NCBI GenBank assembly: GCA_030641485.1
Contig: DAOWHJ010000008.1
Coordinates: 1-8,597 of the forward strand
Length of the DNA stretch: 8,597 nt
DNA from: Pseudomonadota bacterium
GTDB lineage: Bacteria > Desulfobacterota > Anaeroferrophillalia > Anaeroferrophillales > Tharpellaceae
Direction of reading: 5' to 3'
The translations under genes were made by a program, and so were the position numbers. The notes under the pieces are model-generated. The model saw nothing but the letters and a program-made list of their open reading frames with translations. It was not told the origin of the DNA and made no database searches. Position 1 is the stretch's first letter; each line of letters begins with the position of its first letter. Shown piece after piece: positions 1 through 5,096 of this stretch.

Positions 1-53
1 ACTCTACCATTGCAACGCCTTTTACGCAATCATTTCAATCTCATTGTATTCTC
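1..53. other. Unassigned sequence, possibly the end of an integrated element
   Basis: This short AT-rich stretch sits where the 5' half of tRNA-Thr should be. I see no acceptor 5' strand (a run like GCCCCCG would be needed to pair with CGGGGGC at 94-100) and no D arm on the + strand. No start codon with a Shine-Dalgarno is visible. A weak inverted repeat, ATTGC at 9-13 and GCAAT at 26-30, is present but too short to mean much. By inference from the truncated tRNA beside it, this could be the terminal sequence of an element integrated in tRNA-Thr. A local deletion or an assembly join would look the same from here. Confidence 0.35.
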
Positions 54-104
54 TTTTCCTTTGTAAGGAAGAGGTCGTGGGTTTAATCCCGATCGGGGGC
101 TCCA
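54..104 (+). pseudogene. 3' half of tRNA-Thr(UGU), 5' half missing; probable attachment-site remnant
   Basis: The sequence reads as a tRNA from the anticodon arm onward. The anticodon stem is TTTCC (55-59) with GGAAG (67-71). The loop is TTTGTAA (60-66) with anticodon TGT at 62-64. The variable loop is AGGTC (72-76), the T stem is 77-81 with 89-93, the acceptor 3' strand is CGGGGGC (94-100), then discriminator T101 and encoded CCA (102-104). Nothing upstream supplies the acceptor 5' strand or D arm, so it cannot fold into a tRNA. The T arm is also damaged: tRNA position 56, normally an invariant C, is T84, and position 51 (G79) faces 63 (G91). A tRNA-Thr upstream of tuf is the usual arrangement in proteobacteria, so this is most likely the chromosomal 3' half displaced when an element integrated in the anticodon region and then decayed without selection. 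Confidence 0.75.
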
Positions 105-207
105 GTGACAGACGGCGGGATGTATTCTGTCTAGCTTCATTATTTAAAGGTTTAACGAAGTTGCTTGACTCATAGATGAAAAATAGTTGAGAGAGGAGAA
201 TTAGGAA
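105..207 (+). promoter_or_regulatory. Leader region of tuf with two possible hairpins
   Basis: The spacer between the tRNA remnant and tuf holds two inverted repeats. The first is GACAGA (107-112) with TCTGTC (126-131). The second is AGCTTC (133-138) with GAAGTT (157-162), including one G-U pair, and extended past an A-C mismatch by TTA (140-142) with TAA (153-155). The tuf ribosome binding site AGGAG lies at 194-198, nine bases before the ATG. I see no convincing sigma-70 promoter. TTGACT at 165-170 resembles a -35 box but has no matching -10 at normal spacing. If an element has separated tuf from its ancestral tRNA operon promoter, transcription must start here or read out of the element. 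Confidence 0.35.
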
Positions 208-1404
208 ATGGCTAAGGAAAAATTTGAGCGTAACAAGCTCCATGTCAATGTTGGTACAATCGGTCATGTTGACCATGGCAAAACTACTCTGACCGCTGCC
301 ATTACCAAGGTTCTGGCGCTTAAAGGCCAGGCCTCTTATACAGCTTTTGATGAAATTGATAAGGCTCCAGAAGAGCGCGAACGCGGAATTACAATTGCAA
401 CCGCTCACGTCGAGTATGAGACTGACAAACGTCACTATGCGCATGTCGATTGTCCTGGCCATGCTGACTATGTCAAAAACATGATTACGGGTGCGGCGCA
501 GATGGATGGTGCAATCCTGGTCGTAAGTGCGGCTGATGGTCCGATGCCTCAGACTCGTGAACATATTCTCCTGGCTCGCCAGGTTGGGGTTCCCCATATT
601 GTTGTCTTCCTTAATAAAGCCGATATGGTTGATGATGATGAGCTTTTGGAGTTGGTTGAGATGGAAGTCCGTGAGCTTCTTTCTGACTACGATTTCCCGG
701 GTGATGATATTCCGATTATTCCCGGTAGCGCTCTGAAAGCCTTGGAGAGTGATGGTCCTTCAGAATGTGACGAGTGGAAATGTATCGGTGAGCTGATGGA
801 TGCCGTTGATACTTATTTCCCTGATCCTAAGCGTGAAATAGATAAGCCTTTCCTGATGCCGGTTGAAGATGTTTTCAGTATCTCTGGACGAGGCACTGTT
901 GCTACCGGTCGGATTGAGCGTGGCATCGTCAAGGTCGGCGAGGAAGTTGAGATTGTCGGTATTCGTGATACAGATAAAACTGTATGTACCGGGGTTGAGA
1001 TGTTTCGCAAGTTGCTTGACCAGGGTGAGGCCGGTGATAATGTCGGTATTTTGTTAAGGGGTAAGAAGCGTGAAGATATAATTCGTGGCCAGGTTTTGGC
1101 AGCCCCCGGTAGTATTAAACCTCACACCAAGTTTAAGGCTGAGGTCTACATTCTGACTAAAGAAGAGGGTGGACGTCATACCCCGTTCTTCAAAGGTTAT
1201 CGCCCGCAGTTCTATTTTCGGACAACCGATGTTACTGGTACGGTTGAGCTTCCGGAAGGAGTTGAGATGGTTATGCCGGGTGATAATATTACAGTAGTTG
1301 GTGAGTTGATTACTCCGATTGCGATGGAAAAAGAGCTTCGCTTTGCGATTCGCGAAGGTGGACGTACTGTCGGTGCTGGGGTTGTTAGCGAGATTGTTGA
1401 ATAA
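208..1404 (+). CDS. tuf: Elongation factor Tu
   Basis: EF-Tu is the GTPase that carries aminoacyl-tRNA to the ribosomal A site. The 398-residue product is close to the usual 394-400. The GTPase motifs are all intact: GHVDHGKT at 19-26, the switch-I RGITI at 59-63, DCPGH at 81-85 including catalytic His85, NKAD at 136-139 and SALKAL at 174-179. Domains 2 and 3 follow, with conserved stretches such as SISGRGTVATGRIERG and GGRTVGAGVV near the C-terminus. The ATG is preceded by AGGAG at nine bases. A slightly lengthened acidic, Cys-containing loop (about residues 180-192, SDGPSECDEWKC) follows the last GTPase motif and looks like lineage variation. A terminator directly downstream makes tuf a separate transcription unit from rpmG. 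Many proteobacteria carry a second tuf copy, which cannot be judged here. Confidence 0.98.
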   Translation: MAKEKFERNKLHVNVGTIGHVDHGKTTLTAAITKVLALKGQASYTAFDEIDKAPEERERGITIATAHVEYETDKRHYAHVDCPGHADYVKNMITGAAQMDGAILVVSAADGPMPQTREHILLARQVGVPHIVVFLNKADMVDDDELLELVEMEVRELLSDYDFPGDDIPIIPGSALKALESDGPSECDEWKCIGELMDAVDTYFPDPKREIDKPFLMPVEDVFSISGRGTVATGRIERGIVKVGEEVEIVGIRDTDKTVCTGVEMFRKLLDQGEAGDNVGILLRGKKREDIIRGQVLAAPGSIKPHTKFKAEVYILTKEEGGRHTPFFKGYRPQFYFRTTDVTGTVELPEGVEMVMPGDNITVVGELITPIAMEKELRFAIREGGRTVGAGVVSEIVE

Positions 1405-1434
1405 ATAGCACATTTAGACAGATGTACTGTCAGT

Positions 1435-1490
1435 CGAAGCCAGGGAGGGTTTGTGAAAATCCGACTCTGGCTTCGGTTTGTTTTGGTTTG
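1435..1490 (+). terminator. Rho-independent terminator after tuf
   Basis: CGAAGCCAG (1435-1443) pairs perfectly with CTGGCTTCG (1467-1475). The stem can be extended inward by a G-U and a G-C pair. The 3' arm is followed by a T-rich tail (GTTTGTTTTGGTTTG, 1476-1490). It lies 30 bases after the tuf stop codon. A smaller hairpin, GACAG (1417-1421) with CTGTC (1427-1431), stands just in front of it. Confidence 0.85.
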
Positions 1491-1506
1491 TAATAAAAAA
1501 TAAATT
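1478..1506 (+). promoter_or_regulatory. Weak candidate promoter for rpmG-tRNA-Trp-secE-nusG
   Basis: Since tuf ends in a strong terminator, the next block needs its own promoter. The best match I can see is TTGTTT (1478-1483) and TAAATT (1501-1506) with a 17-base spacer, in AT-rich DNA overlapping the terminator tail. The -35 matches only its first three bases and the -10 matches four of six. This is a position for testing rather than a firm call. Confidence 0.25.
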
Positions 1507-1539
1507 ATTTGGGCGCATGTAGCCGGGTTGTGAATAGAA

Positions 1540-1689
1540 ATGCGAGATAAAGTAACGCTAGCCTGTGGGCAATGTAAGAGAAGAAACTATACGACAAAGA
1601 AGAACAAGAAGAATACCCCTGATAAATTGGAATTCAAGAAATTCTGTCGGTTTTGTCAGGCCCACACCACCCATAAAGAGACCAAATAG
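1540..1689 (+). CDS. rpmG: Ribosomal protein L33 (bL33), zinc-binding form
   Basis: This gene encodes a 49-residue basic protein beginning MRDKVTLACGQCKRRNY and ending THKETK, the normal length and composition of bL33, a small protein of the 50S subunit near the E site. It keeps both CXXC pairs (C9/C12 and C36/C39), so it is the zinc-ribbon C+ form rather than the cysteine-less paralogue induced under zinc limitation in some bacteria. The run of lysines in the middle (TKKNKKNTPDK) is typical. No strong Shine-Dalgarno precedes the ATG; only GGG at 1525-1527 and a purine-rich GAATAGAA lie upstream. It sits between the tuf terminator and tRNA-Trp, a common position upstream of secE. Its start is fixed by the family N-terminus. 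Confidence 0.93.
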   Translation: MRDKVTLACGQCKRRNYTTKKNKKNTPDKLEFKKFCRFCQAHTTHKETK

Positions 1690-1730
1690 TTTTTTATGTT
1701 GGTAGTGAGTGATCTTCTTGAATCTTTTGC

Positions 1731-1807
1731 AGGCCAGTAGCTCTAATGGCTAGAGCACCGGACTCCAAATCCGGGTGTTGGGGGTTCGAATCCCTCCTGG
1801 CCTGCCA
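1731..1807 (+). tRNA. tRNA-Trp(CCA)
   Basis: A complete cloverleaf is present. The acceptor AGGCCAG (1731-1737) pairs with CTGGCCT (1797-1803), and the D stem is GCTC/GAGC. The anticodon stem CCGGA/TCCGG encloses the loop CTCCAAA (1763-1769) with anticodon CCA. The variable loop is GTGTT, the T stem is GGGGG/CCCTC with one G-U pair, and the T loop TTCGAAT is intact. The discriminator is G1804, the bacterial identity base for tryptophan, and CCA is encoded (1805-1807). It lies inside the rpmG-secE spacer, the usual place in this cluster, so it is probably processed from the same transcript. Confidence 0.98.
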
Positions 1808-1823
1808 GTAAACAGCAAATGAC

Positions 1824-1850
1824 TATCGGTTGGCAATTGCCAGCTCGATA
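1824..1850 (+). promoter_or_regulatory. Hairpin directly upstream of the secE ribosome binding site
   Basis: TATCG (1824-1828) pairs with CGATA (1846-1850). The inner TGGC (1831-1834) pairs with GCCA (1839-1842) around an AATT loop. The two stems join through G1829-C1844 and T1830-G1843 with T1845 bulged, giving about 11 pairs. The hairpin begins 17 bases after the tRNA-Trp CCA end and touches the AGGGGG Shine-Dalgarno of secE. It could guide processing of the tRNA-mRNA transcript or influence access to the ribosome site. It has no U-run and is not a terminator. Confidence 0.5.
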
Positions 1851-1864
1851 AGGGGGCCTGGAAC

Positions 1865-2071
1865 TTGGCAGCAATTAAAGAGAGTATTGTCGAACTGAGT
1901 CAATATCTTAAAGACTCAAAAGGCGAGATGAAGAAGGTTACTTGGCCTAGTCGCAAAGCTACGATTGGTCTAACCTGGGTGGTCCTTGGCGTCGTTTTTG
2001 TCATATCCCTGTATTTAGGGGTTGTTGATTTGGGGTTGGCGAAGTTGATGAAATTGATTCTTGCGGCTTAG
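1865..2071 (+). CDS. secE: Protein translocase subunit SecE
   Basis: SecE is the small essential membrane subunit that clamps SecY in the SecYEG channel. The 68-residue product is the short, single-span form found in most bacteria, not the three-span enterobacterial form. The amphipathic cytoplasmic N-terminal helix carries the family signature GEMKKVTWPSRKA at 20-32, and one hydrophobic segment follows at about 34-53. The start is TTG at 1865: AGGGGG at 1851-1856 lies eight bases before it, and no ATG with a ribosome site lies nearby in frame. The rare start codon plus the hairpin upstream may moderate expression. nusG follows after 55 bases, the near-universal secE-nusG pairing. Confidence 0.95.
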   Translation: MAAIKESIVELSQYLKDSKGEMKKVTWPSRKATIGLTWVVLGVVFVISLYLGVVDLGLAKLMKLILAA

Positions 2072-2126
2072 TCTGACAGCATTATATGTAATGATGTCTT
2101 TCAAGTGAAGGCTGATAGGGTAAGTT

Positions 2127-2669
2127 ATGGCGAAGAAATGGTATGTTATACATGCTTACTCGGGTTATGAAAATAGAGTTAAGCTGACCCTCGAACAGAG
2201 GATTAAGCAGTACGGCCAGCAAGATATGTTTGATGAGGTCGTGGTCCCAACCGAGCAGGTTGTGGAAATGGTAAAGGGCAAACGCCGAACCTCGCAGAGA
2301 AAATTTTTTCCTGGCTACGTTTTAGTCAATATGGAGATGAACGAGGAAACCTGGCACTTGGTCAAAGGTACGCCGAAGGTGACCGGATTTGTTGGGGGCG
2401 GTGATCGAGTAGCTGCTACCAGGTCGATTTCGGAAACTGAGGCAAACAGTCTGCTGGCTCGAATTGCCGAAGGTGAAATGAGACCACAGCCTAAGGTTCT
2501 GTTTGAGGTTGGTGAAAGTGTTCGGGTTCTGGAAGGACCCTTTGCTAATTTTACCGGGACAGTGGATGAAATTAACCCTGAGAAAGGTAAAGTCAGGGTT
2601 TTGGTAAGTATTTTTGGCCGGCCGACTCCGATTGAAATTGAATTTGGTCAGATCGAAAAAATAAGTTAA
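2127..2669 (+). CDS. nusG: Transcription termination/antitermination protein NusG
   Basis: NusG binds the clamp helices of RNA polymerase to increase processivity. Through its C-terminal KOW domain it contacts Rho or ribosomal protein S10, coupling transcription to translation. The 180-residue length is normal. The NGN domain begins KWYVIHAYSGYENRV and includes the conserved FPGYVLV at 61-67 and the TGFVGGG region near 86-92. The KOW domain spans about 125-180, with FEVGESVRVLEGPFANFTG followed by a hydrophobic FGR(P)TPIEIEF strand. The ATG is preceded by a modest TAGGGTAA ribosome site. There is no large insertion between the domains of the kind seen in some phyla. A short GC-rich hairpin follows six bases after the stop codon. 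Confidence 0.97.
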   Translation: MAKKWYVIHAYSGYENRVKLTLEQRIKQYGQQDMFDEVVVPTEQVVEMVKGKRRTSQRKFFPGYVLVNMEMNEETWHLVKGTPKVTGFVGGGDRVAATRSISETEANSLLARIAEGEMRPQPKVLFEVGESVRVLEGPFANFTGTVDEINPEKGKVRVLVSIFGRPTPIEIEFGQIEKIS

Positions 2670-2674
2670 GAAAA

Positions 2675-2694
2675 CGCGCATATTTAAGTGCGCG
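2675..2694 (+). promoter_or_regulatory. GC-rich hairpin between nusG and rplK
   Basis: CGCGCA (2675-2680) pairs with TGCGCG (2689-2694) around an eight-base AT loop. The following sequence (AATTTATATT) is AT-rich but not a T-run, so termination on the + strand would be weak. A 3'-end stabiliser, a processing site or a partial attenuator are all possible. TATATT at 2712-2717 resembles a -10 box for rplK but lacks a recognisable -35. Confidence 0.4.
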
Positions 2695-2741
2695 AATTTA
2701 TATTCAACTCGTATATTAGAGAGCGTGCAGGAGAATTTAGG

Positions 2742-3167
2742 ATGGCAAAAAAAATCACCGGTCAGATCAAGCTTCAGATTCCGGCTGGACAGGCCAACCC
2801 CTCGCCACCGGTAGGTCCGGCATTGGGGCAGCATGGCGTAAATATTATGGAGTTCTGTAAAGCATTTAACGCCAAAACTGATAGCCAGCAGGGGATGATT
2901 ATTCCGGTTATTATTACCGTTTATGCTGACAGAAGTTTTAGTTTTATCACCAAAACTCCACCCGCAGCAGTGCTTTTGAAAAAAGCGGCTAAAGTTGAGA
3001 AGGGTTCTGGGGTTCCGAATAAGACTAAAGTTGGAACGGTTACTGCGAAACAGGTTAAAGAGATTGCCGAATTGAAGATGGTTGATCTAAATGCTAACGA
3101 TATAGATGCTGCTTGTCTGATTATTGCTGGAACAGCGCGAAGCATGGGTATTGAAGTCGAACAATAA
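2742..3167 (+). CDS. rplK: 50S ribosomal protein L11 (uL11)
   Basis: L11 sits at the base of the L12 stalk, binds the GTPase-associated region of 23S rRNA with its C-terminal domain, and is needed for factor response and RelA signalling. The 141-residue product matches the family length. The N-terminal domain begins KKITGQIKLQIPAGQANPSP and keeps the proline-rich stretch around P20, P22, P23 and P26, where thiostrepton-resistance changes are known. The C-terminal rRNA-binding domain holds KVGTVTAKQVKEIAE and the terminal GTARSMGIEV. The ATG at 2742 is preferred over an in-frame GTG at 2688: AGGAG at 2729-2733 has eight-base spacing and the family N-terminus begins MAKK. rplA follows after 17 bases, so the two are co-transcribed. 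Confidence 0.97.
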   Translation: MAKKITGQIKLQIPAGQANPSPPVGPALGQHGVNIMEFCKAFNAKTDSQQGMIIPVIITVYADRSFSFITKTPPAAVLLKKAAKVEKGSGVPNKTKVGTVTAKQVKEIAELKMVDLNANDIDAACLIIAGTARSMGIEVEQ

Positions 3168-3184
3168 GGATATGTGAGGATTAA

Positions 3185-3874
3185 ATGGCAAAGTCAGGAA
3201 AGAATTATAGTGCCAATCGAGCTAAGGTTGAGTCGGATAAAAAGTATTCATTAGTGGATGCAGTTGATTTACTGAAATCATTTACGACAGCAAAGTTTGA
3301 TGAGAGTGTTGATCTTGCAGTGCGTTTGGGTGTTGATCCCCGACATGCAGATCAGATGGTTCGGGGGGCTGTTTTACTTCCTCATGGAAGTGGTAAGAGT
3401 TCCAAGATTGTTGTTTTCGCCAAAGGTGAAAAAGAGATTGAGGCTCGCGATGCCGGGGCTGACTTTGTTGGTGCAGATGATTTGGCCAAGAAGATCTCTG
3501 ATGGCTGGCTTGATTTTGATAAAGCTATAGCTACGCCCGACATGATGGGAGTAGTCGGTAAACTTGGCCGGGTTTTAGGGCCTCGTGGCTTAATGCCGAA
3601 TCCAAAAGTTGGAACTGTAACCTTTGATGTAGCTCGTGCGGTTAAAGAAATCAAGGCTGGTAAAGTTGAGTTTCGGGTTGAAAAGGCAGGTATCGTTCAA
3701 GTTCCGGTAGGCCGTCTCTCATTCAGCAGTGAGAAGCTTGTTGAGAATATTACGTCGATTGTCGAGACCCTTAATCGCCTTAAGCCCGCTTCGAGCAAGG
3801 GCAACTACATGCGTGGCTTTAGTTTGTCCTCGACTATGGGTCCTGGGATTAGAGTTGACGTAGCTACACTGTAA
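3185..3874 (+). CDS. rplA: 50S ribosomal protein L1 (uL1)
   Basis: L1 forms the mobile stalk of the 50S subunit that handles deacylated tRNA in the E site. In many bacteria it also represses the rplK-rplA mRNA. The 229-residue length is normal. Visible landmarks are the N-terminal basic segment, LRLGVDPRHADQMVRG-type sequence around 46-61, the LPHGSGKSSKIVVFAKG strand at 65-81 and the signature GRVLGPRGLMPNPKVGTVT at 128-146. The C-terminus ends near GPGIRVDVATL. The ATG has TGAGGA (3175-3180) just upstream. No terminator follows; a 188-base spacer leads to rplJ. I did not identify an L1-binding mRNA site with confidence. Confidence 0.97.
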   Translation: MAKSGKNYSANRAKVESDKKYSLVDAVDLLKSFTTAKFDESVDLAVRLGVDPRHADQMVRGAVLLPHGSGKSSKIVVFAKGEKEIEARDAGADFVGADDLAKKISDGWLDFDKAIATPDMMGVVGKLGRVLGPRGLMPNPKVGTVTFDVARAVKEIKAGKVEFRVEKAGIVQVPVGRLSFSSEKLVENITSIVETLNRLKPASSKGNYMRGFSLSSTMGPGIRVDVATL

Positions 3875-3898
3875 AAACATTTCATAATTTACTTAAGA

Positions 3899-3904
3899 TA
3901 TAAT
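3899..3904 (+). promoter_or_regulatory. Candidate -10 box for the rplJ-rplL unit
   Basis: A perfect TATAAT lies 25 bases after the rplA stop and just before the L10 leader, where an rplJ promoter is expected. No good -35 hexamer is found 16-18 bases upstream (AACATT at 17) and there is no TG extension, so the match may be chance in AT-rich DNA. Confidence 0.3.
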
Positions 3905-3920
3905 TCAATAGGATGACTGA

Positions 3921-4062
3921 GCTGTTGACCGTGGGTTGATCTTTCAGGTTGTAAAATCCCGCCGAGGCTGTCTGGTTTGTTGCATAATTTAGCAAATCTG
4001 ATATTAGTGTGAGCTCATTTGCCTTTTGACATGCATGATAACAGACAAGGAGGTGGAAAAAG
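3921..4062 (+). ncRNA. Ribosomal protein L10 leader (autoregulatory mRNA element)
   Basis: The spacer upstream of rplJ holds the hallmark of L10 leaders, ATCCCGCCGAGGCTG (3957-3971), part of the kink-turn region bound by the L10-L12 complex. GTGGG (3931-3935) pairs with CCCGC (3958-3962), enclosing a smaller GATC/GGTT stem, and CC (3929-3930) can pair with GG (3966-3967) around the unpaired CGA. Downstream are three nested pairings: TGTCTG (3969-3974) with CAGACA (4042-4047), TGCAT (3981-3985) with ATGCA (4031-4035), and GCAAAT (3992-3997) with ATTTGC (4017-4022). The outermost partner lies immediately before the rplJ ribosome site AGGAGG (4048-4053). Known L10 leaders repress rplJ-rplL translation when L10 is in excess. 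The details of the fold here are my hand pairing. Confidence 0.75.
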
Positions 4063-4587
4063 GTGAAGAGAGCAGAAAAGCAGGCTCAGATTGACGAGTT
4101 GACGGTGAAGTTTGGTGATGCTCAAGCAGCGTTCCTGGCTGACTATCGCGGACTGGATGTTGAAAAGATTACCGCATTGCGAAGTCAGTTGCGAGAAAAA
4201 GAGACTGAGTTTAAAGTAGTTAAAAATACCTTGGCGCGGATAGCTGCCAAAGCTACAGGTAACGATGCTCTGGCAGATCATCTTAAAGGTCCGAGTGCAT
4301 TGGCCCTGGTTTATGGTGATCCGGCAGCCGCTGCCAAAATTTTGGTTGAGTTTGCGAAAAAAGAGGACGCCCTTGATCTCATGGGTGGAGTTCTTTCCGG
4401 TAATTATCTTGACGTTGCAACTGTTGAGCAGCTGGCAAAATTACCAAGTAAAGAGATTATGCAGGCGACTTTGTTGGGAACTATGAATGCTGTTCCTGGC
4501 GGCCTTGTTAATGTTCTTAGCGCAGTGACCCGGTCAGCGGTTCAGGTCTTGAATGCGATCAAGGAACAGAAAGAGCAGGCCGAATAA
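4063..4587 (+). CDS. rplJ: 50S ribosomal protein L10 (uL10)
   Basis: L10 anchors the L12 dimers to the ribosome next to L11. The 174-residue product is of normal length. The N-terminal rRNA-binding domain contains the conserved ADYRGL at 26-31, and VVKNTLARIAA at about 53-63. The C-terminal helix (roughly 140-174, ending AIKEQKEQAE) is the L12-binding segment. The start is GTG at 4063, fixed by a full AGGAGG at 4048-4053 with nine-base spacing and by the family N-terminus. This strong ribosome site is directly preceded by sequence that can pair with the L10 leader, consistent with autogenous control. rplL follows after 87 bases with no terminator between. Confidence 0.96.
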   Translation: MKRAEKQAQIDELTVKFGDAQAAFLADYRGLDVEKITALRSQLREKETEFKVVKNTLARIAAKATGNDALADHLKGPSALALVYGDPAAAAKILVEFAKKEDALDLMGGVLSGNYLDVATVEQLAKLPSKEIMQATLLGTMNAVPGGLVNVLSAVTRSAVQVLNAIKEQKEQAE

Positions 4588-4674
4588 TCGCTTGTTTTCT
4601 GGCAGATCACTAATATCTTGCATTTAAATATGCATGAATTGATATTTTATTAAATGAGTAAGGAGATAAATGCT

Positions 4675-5052
4675 ATGTCGATCACAAAAGAAGATGTAAT
4701 CCAGTTTATTGAAAATATGACAGTTCTTGAGCTATCTGAGTTGGTTTCTGAGCTTGAAGAGAAGTTTGGCGTTTCTGCTGCGGCACCGATGGCGGTTGCG
4801 GCTATGCCTGCTGCCGGTGGTGAAGCTGCTGCGGAAGAGCAGACTGAGTTTGATGTCGTCCTGACCTCCTTTGGAGAGAAGAAGATTCAGGTTATTAAAA
4901 CTGTACGTGAAATTACCGGTCTTGGCCTGAAAGAGGCAAAAGCTGCGGTTGAAGCCGTCCCGAATGCAATTAAAGAGGCGGTAAGTAAAGATGAAGCTGA
5001 AGAGATCGTCAAAAAACTTGAAGGTGCTGGTGCCTCTGCTGAGGTGAAGTAA
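4675..5052 (+). CDS. rplL: 50S ribosomal protein L7/L12 (bL12)
   Basis: L12 is the multicopy acidic stalk protein that recruits EF-Tu, EF-G and other translational GTPases. The 125-residue product has the usual three parts: an N-terminal dimerisation and L10-binding domain (1-33, ITKEDVIQFIENMTVLELSE), an Ala/Pro/Gly-rich hinge (about 34-56), and a C-terminal factor-binding domain (57-125) with VREITGLGLKEAKAAVE near 80-96. The ATG at 4675 is chosen over an in-frame ATG at 4654: AGGAG (4661-4665) is nine bases before 4675 and would lie inside the coding region of the longer form. Several-fold higher synthesis than L10 is expected from ribosome stoichiometry, consistent with its own strong ribosome site. 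A long terminator hairpin follows. Confidence 0.97.
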   Translation: MSITKEDVIQFIENMTVLELSELVSELEEKFGVSAAAPMAVAAMPAAGGEAAAEEQTEFDVVLTSFGEKKIQVIKTVREITGLGLKEAKAAVEAVPNAIKEAVSKDEAEEIVKKLEGAGASAEVK

Positions 5053-5096
5053 GGTTATCAAGGTGATATCAGTTCATCGCAAATAACTACCTTTTC

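Noticed and set aside
1..9. Reverse complement reads TGGTAGAGT, like part of a tRNA D arm
   Set aside because: The paired D-stem partner and the acceptor strand are absent on that strand, and a match this short can be chance at the window edge.
1..60. Group I intron or other intron interrupting tRNA-Thr
   Set aside because: The whole anticodon stem and loop is present and uninterrupted, whereas known bacterial tRNA introns sit in the anticodon loop. There are too few upstream bases to show any intron core, so an attachment scar explains more.
105..160. Circularly permuted tRNA, with the 5' half following the 3' half
   Set aside because: No GCCCCCG-like acceptor strand or D arm occurs downstream of the CCA.
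165..170. TTGACT as the -35 box of a tuf promoter
   Set aside because: At 16-18 base spacing the -10 position falls in GTTGAGAG-like sequence with no resemblance to TATAAT, and it would overlap the ribosome site.
22..597. Long minus-strand open frame covering the left edge and the start of tuf
   Set aside because: It runs antisense to the strongly conserved tuf coding region and through the tRNA remnant. It has no family resemblance that I can see and is a codon-composition shadow.
2688..2741. GTG at 2688 as the start of rplK, adding 18 residues
   Set aside because: The added residues lie in a hairpin and leader region. The ATG at 2742 has a well-spaced AGGAG and matches the family N-terminus.
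3925..3930. TTGACC as a -35 box upstream of rplJ
   Set aside because: It lies inside the L10 leader structure, and the best -10 at normal spacing is poor.
4654..4674. ATG at 4654 as the start of rplL, adding seven residues
   Set aside because: The ribosome site AGGAG at 4661-4665 would then be inside the gene and nothing suitable precedes 4654.
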